From Knufia peltigerae (taxonomy: Eukaryota; Ascomycota; Eurotiomycetes; Chaetothyriales; Trichomeriaceae): a DNA stretch of 64,000 bases. The notes beneath the pieces are model-generated. The model had not been told where the DNA came from. It saw only the letters and a list, made by a program, of their open reading frames with translations, and did not search any database. The position numbers and the translations under genes are program-made. The stretch's first letter is position 1. The number at the start of each line of letters is the position of its first letter. The stretch lies in the NCBI GenBank assembly GCA_030247855.1, contig JAPDRN010000024.1:124001-188000 (forward strand), given 5' to 3'. This document shows, one piece after another, positions 41,993 through 52,961 of the stretch.

Positions 41993-43722
41993 ATGGTAGG
42001 ACGACGTCCAGTTGTTTGGCAATCACCCTATGCTAACATATGTATCAGCCTGATCACGACAGCAACCCGTGGTCTGATATCTCCACAAGACTGCAAAATC
42101 TCAGAAATCTCCTCAGCTCCGAACGAAGTCTGGTCACTGATCACCAACGAGCGATCGAGGCAATTGATAGAGAGATGGTACATCATGAAAGGAGAAGAAG
42201 AGATATGGAAACAGCACATCTACTGGACGACGACTCATATTCGACGTCTGAAGATCTACCACAGCCTGGCAACTCTTCCAGTCTGGTGCGTAGTAGAAGA
42301 AGGGCCTTTCGTCCTAGCGAGCGGTTGCAGAGATACCAAAGACAAAGATTGGGTCAGTGGACTAGGGCATTGTCGTCTGGATCTTCCATGGCTTCTTCGT
42401 CACAGTCCAACAATGACCGTGGTGACCGATTGACGGCAAAGCGGAGAAAACTTGATGATGGTACCTACGAAGACGAGCCTAGGACTTTCAGCTACGGTCA
42501 CTACGGACAGGTTGTGCCGGGCCTGTTACGAATGGAGGTGGCCGTCTGCGATGGAGGGGAATATCTTGATCCTCGAATTCCTATCCACTCATATCCACAG
42601 CATATCCTTGTCGACGACTCCAGAGTGTATTGTACAAAGAGCAGCCAGTGCGACCTCTTACTCAAGCATGTGGGAGGAATGCCCTTCACCTTGACAAAGG
42701 TCGTTATCAGGGCGCCTAGAGCGGGATTTGACGCTCCCATACGAACTGGACTCATATTTGTTGCTATGGATGAAGCTAATCTTCTCGAAAAGGCCGCCAA
42801 GTATGATTTGGTGGAAGACCCAGAAGATCATCGGTCTAGACCTCTGCGCGAAGTGACTCGCCCTTCTCGTGAGTATATGAACTCGACGAGATCACCGTTG
42901 CATACGCGGTATCGTTTGAGGTATCCTGAGAATCTCATTGGCCAGGATGCTGCTCCTGAAGCGGATACCACACGGAATACTCGCGCAGACACTGATTCTC
43001 CTGACGGAGAGGACGAGGAGGAAGTCGAGGGGCCATCCTCACCACGACCGTGGCACGACGACGAGTACTCACTGAGATCCTATGTTGACAGATATAGACC
43101 GACCTACCGCACACCTGACAATGGCTCTGTATCGGGCGAATCCGAAGGCTGGGACGATGCTGAACAACACGCTGACGAAGATCCGCCAAATCATGAAACC
43201 CAGGTCCCAGATGTGATATCAGTACATTTGCCTCACTACAACGATAGATCTTTGACAGAGCGTGATCCTGGCCCTGATAACGATGCCATTGAAAGTCGAC
43301 TTTCGATACAGAGGAGAAGTTCTATACGTACGTCTAGATTTCGCGCCTATCAGTCTGAGCCCATCTCTCCAACGAACGACCCATCTAGTCCTTCTAGGAG
43401 TCTTCTTGACGACTCTATGGCCAAAATCTCGAGAGTCGAACCTGAAGCAAACAACTCGGCCGGAAGTTCAAACCCTGGTACCATGCCGCCGGCCAGGTTC
43501 GATATCAGTCAAGGACAGTCCAGTGCTTACGTCAAGTTTGAACCTCCATTGTAAGTCTTCTACTCCTACCAAAGGCCTCCATACTGACGAAGACGCAGGA
43601 CTGGCCGTTTTATCTTGATGAAGCTTTGGGCGCCAAACAACTGTAAGAATATTGATATCCAGGCCATCCTTCCGTGTGGGTACGGAGGTCCTCGATTCTT
43701 CCCGAGCAACGAGTTCAGATGA
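41993..43722 (+). CDS. Conserved fungal protein with possible discoidin-like C-terminus
   Basis: Function not recognised. Main exon to 43550 and last exon 43599-43722 join in phase 2 (TT|G), giving about 545 aa. The start is uncertain: either an ATG at 41993 followed at once by an intron, reading MPDHDSNPW, or the ATG at 42040, reading MYQPDHDSNPW. An N-terminal helix (RLQNLRNLLSSERSLVTDHQRAIEAID) is followed by a low-complexity stretch. A block of beta-strand pattern comes next (GQVVPGLLRMEVAVCDGG to VVIRAPRAGF), then 200 disordered acidic residues. The last 60 residues (YVKFEPPLTGRFILMKLWAP then NIDIQ) complete what looks like a split jelly-roll. An E3-ligase substrate-receptor role is only a guess. 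Confidence 0.82.
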
Positions 43723-44146
43723 GTTTATGATGGCTACGAATTCTTAATGTCTTGAGTTTCAGCACACTGTGATCACGAGATCAATGATATGGATTTGGAA
43801 AACATATGATCATCTCATAGAGGCTTTCATAGCCCACCCAGAATTAATACTATTTTCGAGTATTAGTAATACTGGCGAAGACGACGTTAGATGAATTGAT
43901 AGCTTGAAAGCCTGATAGGGTCAGCAATTTTCTTGGAGGAATAGTCAGCTTTACAAGTGATATTCGTATGATAATATGCTGTGAGTTCCGACTCTGAAAA
44001 GAACCCCATGAGCGAGCCTGGGGCGTGTACTCTGCTATTGCGTCACCGTAAACTCCGCCGCCGAATAAGTGGTATCTCGGCCTATTACTTTTTGTTGATA
44101 CTAGCCACGATTGTTTCTTCAAGCGTTGTCCACCCCTCGGTCCAGA
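43723..44146. other. Intergenic region
   Basis: 424 bp with no supported gene. A minus-strand frame at 43850-44290 overlaps the next gene's first exon and has no domain. Confidence 0.5.
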
Positions 44147-44883
44147 ATGCCACGCTTTACAGAAGGTACTGGGATACCCATCCGTAATGTACAAGATGTG
44201 TTCCCCGTGGCCAAGAGCGCGCCCAATCAGTCCGCTGTGCCGGACCACATCCGCGTGAAAAACCGTCGGAAGCGATATCTGGACACGCACCCGGATTACT
44301 TTGGCCCGCAGCTTGAGCTCGCAGGTGCGGCTGCCTACCTGAGGTGGTCCATGGGCGACTGCTTCTCCTCAAACAGTAGGTTTTTTGTTGACATTTCCTC
44401 GCAGATCCCTTGTTGTATGACCGCCTGATACGCAGGTTCCAGACCCCTGCCGAACGCGAGGCCGAAGGACGACAGAAAGGCTACTCTGGTATCCTCGAGG
44501 CTGACCTCTACCGTAGCGAGGCCAAACTTGATGCTCTACGACACCCGGATCCCAACAGCATCTTCACCTATAAACGAGGCCCTCATGGGGAGATATTGGC
44601 GGAAGAGCGCGACGAAGTGCCCGCGAACAAGGAGGACGGACAAGCGCGGTGGCGATGGGAGATGGAAACCAGATTCATGCGAGGGGGCGACGATGACTTT
44701 GACTACTCGACGGTAGACGACAATCCCGACTACGATGACAGGGCGATTGAAGAGCAGGACGCGGAAGACCGGTATTTTGACGCACAAGAACCCGAGTTCC
44801 TCGTCGAATCCGACCAAGGCAGCTCACAAAGTCAGGGCAGAGGCAGGGAATTGCAGGGTGAGACTGGCATTCAAGACTTTTGA
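44147..44883 (+). CDS. CCDC97-like (DUF2052) protein
   Basis: 218-aa protein in two exons, 44147-44324 and 44405-44883. The intron donor is weak (GTGCGG), but the join restores the family core RRKRYLDTHPDYFGPQLELA with DPLLYDRLIRRFQTPAERE. That core plus GRQKGYSGILEADLYRSEAKL is the CCDC97/DUF2052 domain (about residues 38-110). The tail is very acidic (Asp/Glu about 150-190). CCDC97 in animals is associated with the SF3b splicing complex; transfer of that role to fungi is inference. It is convergent with a small minus-strand gene 78 bp away. Confidence 0.85.
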
Positions 44884-44961
44884 AAGATGACTTGAGGCGG
44901 TGCAAAAGTTGACTTGCGATATCGATGTTCGGAAATACCATTGATCATGGTCCCACAGTTC

Positions 44962-45363
44962 TCAGGCGGTCAAGATATCTACAGGATCCATCAAGCCCCT
45001 CAAGCTACTGGCACATCGGACATGAGGCATCCTGCGAAAGACCTGCTCTCCTTCGGTCTTGGTCATGAACTCCTGCCACTCCTTGGTCGCGATCCACTCC
45101 TCTCTGGCACGCTTATTCCGGAACTTCATCAACATCACAGTGTCATGGATCTCTTCGGGTGACGGCCGCGCCTCACGTTTCAGCCACGTCGGGGCAGGGT
45201 CAGGAATCTCGACAGGATACGTCTCGAACTTTGTGACATGCGGTGAAAACGCTGCCTGCATGCGTAAACGGGCGACCATGGTGTCCAATTTATGGGTTGG
45301 CTCATCGGGGAGTCTTCCTCTCTGGACGAGATCTCGGTCTGCTGGTTGAATGTTGCGCTTCAT
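44962..45363 (-). CDS. Small uncharacterised protein (N-terminus uncertain)
   Basis: Supported open frame of 133 codons from the ATG at 45363. A good acceptor (CTTCCCAG) abuts that ATG, so an upstream exon is likely and the true start is unknown. The segment PEEIHDTVMLMKFRNKRAREEWIATKEWQEFMTK reads as a beta strand followed by an amphipathic helix. That is the pattern at the end of a ferredoxin-like alpha/beta-barrel domain (Dabb type). The sequence ends with RRMPHVRCASSLRGLMDPVDILTA. The domain assignment is tentative and no reaction can be proposed. Confidence 0.5.
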   Translation of the reverse strand: MKRNIQPADRDLVQRGRLPDEPTHKLDTMVARLRMQAAFSPHVTKFETYPVEIPDPAPTWLKREARPSPEEIHDTVMLMKFRNKRAREEWIATKEWQEFMTKTEGEQVFRRMPHVRCASSLRGLMDPVDILTA

Positions 45364-47033
45364 CTGGGAAGCAAAAAAGTAAAACATGCATGTCAGTGGT
45401 CGTTGAGAGTCGGCGATTTGACTGTTTCGGTGCAGCTGTCCACCGACATCCCGCGCCGCCGACGTTGCGTCAGTGTCGGTCCTTCTCAACAACATTTCGA
45501 AGTATTTCCAGACGGTACGCTGGTGCTCTTGGTGTCAGCCGAGAGAGGACATATAGAAGTTCGAAGATTTGTATCTAGTAGTTGGTTGGAAATATTGTGG
45601 TCGGCCACAAGATAGCTGGTGAGCCTAATCTCGACACAAATCCCAGACAGGTCGAGAACACTTCCCCCGCATTCGAGGTGTCTTTGGATGGAGGTTGATG
45701 TATATACGGATATGGGGTATGGAGTTATGATGGACATGGGTGTAAGCAAGTGATGACGACGTGACGCCTAACGTTGCAACAGGTGATTGTTTGATGGGCA
45801 CTTGTGCAACAGACTTGTCCAGGTATGGATAGGTACCTCCCTAGGTAGATGGGCATATGTGGTACCTATTACTTGGTTGAGCTTTGTAACATTTGTCACT
45901 TGTATCTGTGCTAATGTCGCAGACAGCATGCCTACAGACTTGGTCAAGATATTCTGGGGCAGGATGAGTTTCCATGGCTTGCTGTCTACTGTTTACCTGA
46001 GTACTCCTTGAAAGAAGTCAATGGCAACAGGAGTGAGAATCCCCGTTGTACTCGCAAGGACACTGTATCTATCTCAATTTCTCGTTGACCAAGGAGTATT
46101 TCACTTCCTTTACCCCGCAGAATTGTGCATCTTTCTATTCCCCTCTACTATGTACTGCGTCAAGTTACCTAGGTAGATCACACTGTTTTCCTGGACTGCC
46201 GGGTCCGTAACCTGCCTGGAGGAGTGCTGTAAATATCTGACTTACTTGGTAAGTATTCCCGTAACTTACAGATTTACCTACAAGTACCAAATGGTAGCCG
46301 TGTGTCTTTTGCCCATATTGACCCGCAATCTTTGCTCTCTGTACAGCCTAGGCTGATCGGCCTCCCCCGCCTCCATATTTCCTCTCTCCCCCCCAAAATA
46401 TGGCGCCTGGAGAGTCGAGTCAGTGACTTCGGTGGCTTTTTTCTTGTCCCCCCTTGTACGGAGTAGGAGGACCAGCAGTTTTGCCCGGCAAGAGAGAATA
46501 ATTAACCGAAACAACCCCCCAAAACCAGCAACAAGAAAGCTGACACATTGTTTCTCTCGTCTTCTCTCATGCCTCATTGCTTTCGTTTTGTTTTTGTTTG
46601 ATATATACGTATTTTTGTGTCTTTATGTGTCTGCCTCTGCCATACGTACAATAAAGGCACACTTGTTTGTCGTGTTTACCCACCGAACTTACCATACCTA
46701 CCAGGGTGGGGGATGGTTGATGGTTTACGGTAAACATAGTACCCAGCCGATATCACAGGTACCGTACCTTGGTACATATGTTCATGTGTTCATACATGTA
46801 CAAGCTATCTGGGACGTGGTAGTTTACAAGTTACTACTCCGGACAAGGTGTTCACGGAGGAACATCTTTGAGATACCTGACCTTGTCGCCTCAGCATACC
46901 TCCGACCTAACTCTGTAAACCACCTTGATCACGGAGGAGGTGTTTCCGAGGGTTTAGGTGTCTAGATACATATCACCAGCATACTGTTACCCGACCTCAA
47001 GTTCGAAGAGTACGATGATAACACACATCCAAC
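45364..47033. other. Long intergenic region rich in AGGTACC-type motifs
   Basis: About 1.7 kb. It carries CCTAGGTAG (45840-45848 and about 46168-46176), several GGTACCT/TACCTTGG variants near 45830 and 46770, and TACGGAGTA at 46457-46465. It may contain 5' exons of the small gene to its left. The right end is the acyl-CoA ligase promoter. Confidence 0.5.
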
Positions 47034-48956
47034 ATGCAACCACTCTTACGGTCGCGAAGAGCAGCAAGATGGCGGAGGCCGTCACTCACACAGTCTACTA
47101 CTTTTGTGTCGTCAAAGCTACAGCGTCGTGACATCTTGACGACATCTCGAGCAAAGGGACCTTCTCAGCCACCGCTACTCGAAGAGACGGTCGGCGAGAA
47201 CTTTGCCCGCATCGTTTCTGCACACGGCGACCGAGACGCCGTCGTGTCGAGGCACCAGAGCAAGCGTCTCACGTTCAACGAGCTGGACCTCGACAGTAAT
47301 GTGGTGGCACGGGGTCTGCAGAGTCTGGGAGTCAAAAAGGGTGATCGAGTGTGCGTGTCTTTGGGAAACAATCTCGAATTCGCCACTATAACGTATGCCT
47401 TGTTCAAACTGGGAGCCATCTTGGTTCCGCTGAACCCAGCTTTCACCGCGGCCCAGATCATTTCGGCCTTTAACCACTTATCAGCCACCCACCTGGTCAT
47501 TGGGACGGAGACGAATCTCCCCTTTAAAGCTCCCCGGTCCAACGCACCAATCCTCGAAGCAATTGTTCCAGACGTGTCCAGTACGACTCTTACCTCTGAA
47601 GCGATCCCGTCTCTGAAGAACATAGTCTTGGTCGACAATTCCGCCGGCCGAGTAGACGCTGCCAAGTACAACGTTACAAAACCGTGGTCCTCGATCTGTC
47701 AGGACACGAACACGCGCCCACCTACGCCAGACGCTCCTCTTTCCAATCGCGAAGTGGTCAACATCCAATTCACATCGGGGACGACTTCAATGCCGAAGGC
47801 CGCCTGTCTCTCTCACCGGTCGATCCTCAACAACGGTCAACAAATAGGCGATCGAATGCTTCTCACGCCCGACGATGTCGTGTGCTGTCCGCCGCCACTG
47901 TTTCACTGCTTCGGCTGCATTTTGGGTTACATGGCCACGGCCACGCACGGCTCGAGCATAGTTTTCCCAACCGAAGCGTTCGACCCCCTTGCGGCCCTGA
48001 AAGCGGTCCAAGAGGAAAAAGCCACCGCCCTCTACGGCGTGCCGACCATGTTCCTGTCCCAACTCGAGCTCATAGACGATGGTGCCGTCGCGAACGAAGG
48101 GTTCCAGTACCTCCGGACGGGCATCGCCGCGGGGTCTTCCATCCCCGCCGAGTTGATGAAGAAGCTCCACAAGGTGCTCAACCTGACCGAGTTGACCATC
48201 TGCTACGGCATGACCGAGACGTCCCCCGTGTCGGCCATGACCACGACCGACGACCCCCTGGAGAAGCGCATCAACACGGTGGGGCGACTCCTCCCGCACG
48301 TGGAGGCCAAGGTGGTCGACCCCTTTGACCACGACCGCGTGCTGGGGATCGGCGAGCGAGGCGAACTGGCCGTCTCCGGTTACCTCGTCATGAAGGAGTA
48401 CTGGGGTCAACCGGAAAAGACGGCCGAGGTCATGAAGGCCGACGCCGAGGGGACGACATGGATGCACACGGGCGACGAGGCTTCCATGGACGAAGAAGGC
48501 TACGTCAGCATTACGGGTCGCATCAAAGACCTCATCATCCGCGGCGGCGAGAACATACACCCCCTCGAGGTGGAGAATTGTTTGTTTGCGAACCCCAGGG
48601 TGGCAGAGGTGAGCGTCGTGGGCCTGCCGGATCCAAAATACGGCGAGATCGTGGCCGCCTTCGTCATCCGCAGGCACCACTTGCCCTCGGGAGAGAAGAA
48701 CCCCATCACCGTGGACGAGGTCAGGTCGTGGGTCAGGGACAGGATGAGCCATCATCTCGTGCCCAAGTATGTCTTCTTTGTGGATGACTACCCAAAGACG
48801 GCCAGTGGGAAAATTCGTAAGTTTCTCTCCTTCTTTTCTCAAGGACCTTGATTTTTTTTTGTTGATGTACTGACATTTGGCGTCTTTTCCCCAGAAAAAT
48901 TCAAACTCAGAGATCTAGGGGTACAGTTGCTGGAAAAGGGACAAGGCCTGAAATGA
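47034..48956 (+). CDS. Acyl-CoA synthetase (ACSF2-like AMP-forming ligase), probably mitochondrial
   Basis: Activates a carboxylic acid with ATP and CoA through an acyl-adenylate. Two exons, 47034-48816 and 48895-48956, give 614 aa. The first 35 residues are Arg/Ser-rich without acids (MQPLLRSRRAARWRRPS), a mitochondrial presequence pattern. ANL-family motifs are complete: P-loop FTSGTTSMPKA, YGMTETSPVSA, HTGDEA, GRIKDLIIRGGENI and the catalytic lysine in YPKTASGKI. That lysine motif is interrupted by the intron just after ATT. No C-terminal SKL-type peroxisomal signal (it ends GQGLK). Medium-chain fatty or aromatic acids are the likely substrates from family; not determinable here. Confidence 0.93.
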
Positions 48957-49137
48957 GGCAAGCCATATAGAAGAGCAAGTGCTGGATATCTCCGGTGTAC
49001 ATATCTCGAAACGAATTTCTCGCAATTCTGGTCGTACATAAAAAATGCTCTGATAGAACCGCCAGGTTGAGTAAAAGACGACAACATTAACATCATAGAG
49101 CTTCATGACTTTGTGAAACGCATGGTTTCCCGTCCGG

Positions 49138-50181
49138 CTATACCTGATCTTTATCGCGACTATCAGATCTTTTCCGTCTTCGCTCACGATGATCACGATC
49201 TTGCCTCGTCTCGTCACGATCCCGATCACGATGGCTGGATCTAGACTCGTTGTGATCTCTGTCTGCGTCTCTGTCACTGCGTCTATTTCGCTCGGAACGG
49301 TCTGCATGGTTCCCCTCGTCTCCGTGTCGATGTCGATGTCGGTGTCGCCTCTCTTCCTCCGCAGCATCATCATTATCATCGTGACCTTCCTCATCTCCGT
49401 GATGGCGACGATGTTTGTGCTCCGTCTTCCTACCATCTTCATCCTCATCTCGGTGTCTGTGTCGATGTCGACGTCTTCCCTCATCCTCGACGTCCTCGCC
49501 ATCTCTACGTCTGTGTCTATGTTTGTGCTCAGATTTTTCTTTTTTGGACTTTTGGCGTTCTTTCGCCCTTTCAATTTCCTCCCTCTTCTCTCGGATTAAG
49601 TAATCGCGCATCGGATCTTGTTCTTCGTCTCCGCCTTGTGTGATGGCTAGCATCTTTTCCAGTTCCCGCTCTTCCTTCAACATGGGTCTGTGTTTCTTGT
49701 GTCTGTGTCTGCGTCCGTCGTCATCGTCTGTGTCGTCGTAATCGTCGCCACTCCCCCTCTTCCCGTTGCCGTTCATATCGTCTCCCTCGGCTTGCGCTTC
49801 CAAACGGTCGATGCGGTAGGTATCTTCGTCCTCGTCGTCCCTTTTCTTGTACCTCGTATGGTCGACTCGGAGCAACCTGCCCAAAACATCGGCACCCGTC
49901 AAATTGTCCACGGCCAAATCGCAACTGCGCTGGTCTTCGTATTTCAAAAAGGCAAAACCTTTACTCTTGCCCGTCTCTTTGTCCCTGATCAGATTGAGGT
50001 GCGTAGGGTTACCGAATTGTGAAAATATGGTGATCACGTCGCCTTCTGTCAAATCTAGATTTAGGCCACCAATGTATATGTACGCTGTGTCTCTGTAATC
50101 TGCGTGCCACGAGGCCGATGGTGGTGTGGCATTTTCGAGTTCTCGCTTGTTCAAGGCCTGGGTTTGACGGATGGCGTTCAT
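49138..50181 (-). CDS. ist3: Ist3/RBMX2-like RNA-binding protein of the RES splicing complex
   Basis: U2 snRNP-associated splicing factor and member of the RES complex (pre-mRNA retention and splicing). A single 347-aa frame. The conserved start MNAIRQTQALNKRELE is followed by SWHADYRDTAYIYIGGLNLDLTEGD and one RRM (about residues 33-111). RNP2 is YIYIGG and RNP1 is KGFAFLKY. The DHTRYKKRDDED segment after the RRM is characteristic of Ist3 orthologues. The remaining 220 residues are Arg/His/Asp/Glu-rich with many RHRHRHR and DRDRD repeats, far longer than the yeast protein but common in filamentous fungi. The long antisense Ser/Val-rich frame is a composition artefact. Confidence 0.94.
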   Translation of the reverse strand: MNAIRQTQALNKRELENATPPSASWHADYRDTAYIYIGGLNLDLTEGDVITIFSQFGNPTHLNLIRDKETGKSKGFAFLKYEDQRSCDLAVDNLTGADVLGRLLRVDHTRYKKRDDEDEDTYRIDRLEAQAEGDDMNGNGKRGSGDDYDDTDDDDGRRHRHKKHRPMLKEERELEKMLAITQGGDEEQDPMRDYLIREKREEIERAKERQKSKKEKSEHKHRHRRRDGEDVEDEGRRRHRHRHRDEDEDGRKTEHKHRRHHGDEEGHDDNDDAAEEERRHRHRHRHGDEGNHADRSERNRRSDRDADRDHNESRSSHRDRDRDETRQDRDHRERRRKRSDSRDKDQV

Positions 50182-50559
50182 GCTGGATCAGGGAACTTGC
50201 AAGAAAAAGACAAAAGTCTTTTCTACTCGCACCTAGTTATACTGGCAAGGGAGAGAGACCACTGAACAAGAAGTAGATATCTTTCGCATGTGCAGAGTAT
50301 TGAATTGTACTCGCATGGAAACATTGGAGAATTAATTAATTTCTTGTGGAGAAAAACGACGCGATGAACTTCTGTTCGTTCTCCATCGAATCCGCATCTG
50401 CATCTGCACGTCAACAACACAAGCCTCGTTTGTGAATAACATCCTTTACACAGCCAAAAAACAATAACAAGACGATTGTATCCTCATGAAGAATCTCAAT
50501 CCCTCATAGTCACGATAGTTTGCAATCTCCTCGTCCTTTGATTCCACATCTCCTTCGCC
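50182..50559. promoter_or_regulatory. Divergent promoter region of Ist3 and dynein LIC genes
   Basis: 378 bp between divergent housekeeping genes. No specific site was identified. Confidence 0.45.
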
Positions 50560-52443
50560 ATGTTGGCGGCATCGCAACCAGTCTCCTCCAGCTTCACCTC
50601 CCTACCCCCGTCTCGATCCATGTCCAGACGGCCAGCCAGCAAGGATGGGGATAAGCCCGCGATATGGGTTCCGATGCTGAACAGCGCCTCCAAAGGCAAA
50701 GACTTGACAGAAAAACAACTCCTCGTCCTCGGTGGCACCCCCGATCAACAGCGCGAGTTCCTCGAACAGCTCAACCCTCCAAACCTGCGCTCTCGATACG
50801 CCAACAACGACAGACGAAGACCACCGCGGACGACGGCACCCCTGTCGAATCGTTACGCGTTGGGTTATACGTACTACGACGTGATGGACGCGGATCAAGA
50901 GGACGTACTGGCGAGACTGAACGTCTACACGCTGTCGAACCCGAGCGCCAACTTCGCACCACTCTTAAAGCCCCTCTTCACACAAAAAACGGTCAAGGAC
51001 ACTCTGATAACGATACTGTTGGACTGGCAAGACCCTTTCAAATGGGCGAGACAATTGCGACAATGGATCAGGCTGCTTCGATCCGTCATCCTCAGCTTGG
51101 ACGAACAAACCAAGATCGAGATGGAAGAGGTCATGACGGCGTGGAAGGAGAAACGAGTCGGACCGGACGCGCCGTCAGTCCAGCCTGGAGGAACCGCGGC
51201 GGCGACGACAGCGACGACGACCGAACAGCAGAAATCAATAGGTGCGGCGATAGTGCCTCCGGGACCAGGGGAGTGGGACGAAGGGTTGGGAATACCGCTG
51301 TCGGTCGTGTGTATACAGGCAGAAAAGATCGAGACGCTAGAACGAGAGAACAGCTGGGGAGAAGATCAGTTCGACTTCCTCATGCAATGGTTGAGATGTG
51401 TTTTGCTCAAGCACGGTGCCTCCCTGGTCTACACTGCCACGTTCGACCCGAACAATGTACGGACACTGATACATTCGAGCTTGAGCATACATTCCCTCCT
51501 GAAAAGAGAAGTCGCCAAACACAACATCATCGACCGAGATAAGATCTTGGTGCCCCCGAATTGGGACTCGTGGGGGAAAATTAGGATCCTCAAGGAAGGG
51601 TTCGATCCGGAAGCGGTTGGCGATGCGTGGTCCGTGGAGATTCAGGATGCCCCCGAACAAGCGCTGGACTGGTCGACGACGAAACAACAGGATACCAGAC
51701 AACCGACCCAAAATGGCCAAACGACATCGTCGTCCGAACCCGAATCGGAGTCGGCGGTCCAAGTATACGAATCCACACTCCGCAACCCGGCGGACTCCAG
51801 ACCGGCGTTCCAACCACGGACGACGCACGACGAAACCGTCACCGTCCCGACCGTGCAGGAATTTTTGCTGGTACAGTGTGAAAGCTTGGAAAAACTAAAG
51901 GCCGAGGACGAAAAGGCCGAACGGAAGTCCCGCAAAGGTGCTCCCGCCCCGTCGGGTGGTGCAACCGTCGAGGACGCAGACGATGCGATCAAAGGTGTCT
52001 CGAACCCCCGGATGGCAGATCACATCGGACCGTATCAGATCAACGTGAACGGTATCGATTTCGACGCGGAAGAAGCCACGAGACGGCTGCGCGAGCGCGA
52101 GAGTGAACGCGTCTCGGCCGCCGCGGCGGAGAGAAGGGGAGGCACACCAGTCGGCGGAACAGGCCCCGGTGGCAGCACTCCAATGCGTCGACAGGGGAGT
52201 GAGGCTGGAGCCGCAGAGGGAGGGACGGCAACACCGACCTTGTCTTCCGCGACGAGTGCGTACGACAAGCAGAGCAACAGGGCCGCGGCGGACTTTTTCG
52301 CCAACCTCATCAAAAAGGACAAAAAGGGTGGTGGTGGTGTCAGTGCCGCTGCGAGTCCTACGAGGATGCCCGGTAGCGGTGGGAGTCCACTTGTTCGAGG
52401 AGGAGTGACCGGAGGTGGTGAAGAGAGGAGAAGGGAGTCTTGA
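50560..52443 (+). CDS. Cytoplasmic dynein light intermediate chain
   Basis: Links dynein heavy chain to cargo adaptors for microtubule minus-end transport. Single-exon frame of 627 aa. The start could be the ATG at 50560 or the one at 50620 (MSRRPASKDG); family similarity begins after about residue 30. The LIC core includes RYALGYTYYDVMD with NVYTLS, and LLDWQDPFKWARQLRQWIRLLR, then LGIPLSVVCIQAEKIE and LIHSSLSIHSLLKRE. The phosphate-loop position reads LGGTPDQQREF (about residues 57-67), with the Gly-Lys-Ser/Thr of a true Walker A lost. The C-terminal 150 residues are Gly/Ser-rich and hold a helix (NRAAADFFANLIKKD) that matches the adaptor-binding helix 1 position. Confidence 0.93.
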   Translation: MLAASQPVSSSFTSLPPSRSMSRRPASKDGDKPAIWVPMLNSASKGKDLTEKQLLVLGGTPDQQREFLEQLNPPNLRSRYANNDRRRPPRTTAPLSNRYALGYTYYDVMDADQEDVLARLNVYTLSNPSANFAPLLKPLFTQKTVKDTLITILLDWQDPFKWARQLRQWIRLLRSVILSLDEQTKIEMEEVMTAWKEKRVGPDAPSVQPGGTAAATTATTTEQQKSIGAAIVPPGPGEWDEGLGIPLSVVCIQAEKIETLERENSWGEDQFDFLMQWLRCVLLKHGASLVYTATFDPNNVRTLIHSSLSIHSLLKREVAKHNIIDRDKILVPPNWDSWGKIRILKEGFDPEAVGDAWSVEIQDAPEQALDWSTTKQQDTRQPTQNGQTTSSSEPESESAVQVYESTLRNPADSRPAFQPRTTHDETVTVPTVQEFLLVQCESLEKLKAEDEKAERKSRKGAPAPSGGATVEDADDAIKGVSNPRMADHIGPYQINVNGIDFDAEEATRRLRERESERVSAAAAERRGGTPVGGTGPGGSTPMRRQGSEAGAAEGGTATPTLSSATSAYDKQSNRAAADFFANLIKKDKKGGGGVSAAASPTRMPGSGGSPLVRGGVTGGGEERRRES

Positions 52444-52961
52444 GGACAACACTCGAGGGGAGGGGGCAGTTTTCGCCCGTCCCAGACAGTCCGGTCCGTC
52501 TCTCTCTGATTCTCGAGAAGCTTTGAGACCGAAGAAACAAAATGTACAAGGTCGTTTTGTTTCGTCTCGTTATCTTTGTCAATCGCTAGGAGTCGAGTCG
52601 AGTCGAAGTTTTCTTTTTTTTTGAGCGTTTTTCCCCCCAAAGCAAGCGAGTATTTGCGAGCAGCAGGAGTAGCTGATATATAACAATGCATTCCGAGAGA
52701 CTGGAAAAATGGAAGCTCAACAAAACGTTCTCTCGTTCTATTCTAGTTTTATGTAAAACGCAACGAAGCCTGTCACAAGCTGTAGGACCGTTTTCATTTT
52801 TTTTTCTTCTTGTTTTTCGTTTTCCTCTTTGCACAACCCCCATCATTTTCCCCGTCAGAAGGAAGTAGGAGGTCCGTGGGAGGTATTCATAACCATGCCA
52901 TTCTCGGTGATGTTCGTGTCCACATCTGATGAGCTCTCTTGTCGAAAGTGTAGTGATTTCT
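52444..52961. other. Convergent intergenic region
   Basis: 518 bp between two converging genes. It contains T-rich runs (about 52610-52622 and 52796-52830) consistent with 3' UTR sequence. No gene is supported. Confidence 0.5.

Noticed and set aside
49189..49599. Hydrophobic Ser/Val-rich plus-strand frame
   Set aside because: Antisense of the Arg/His/Asp-rich tail of the Ist3-like gene; composition artefact.
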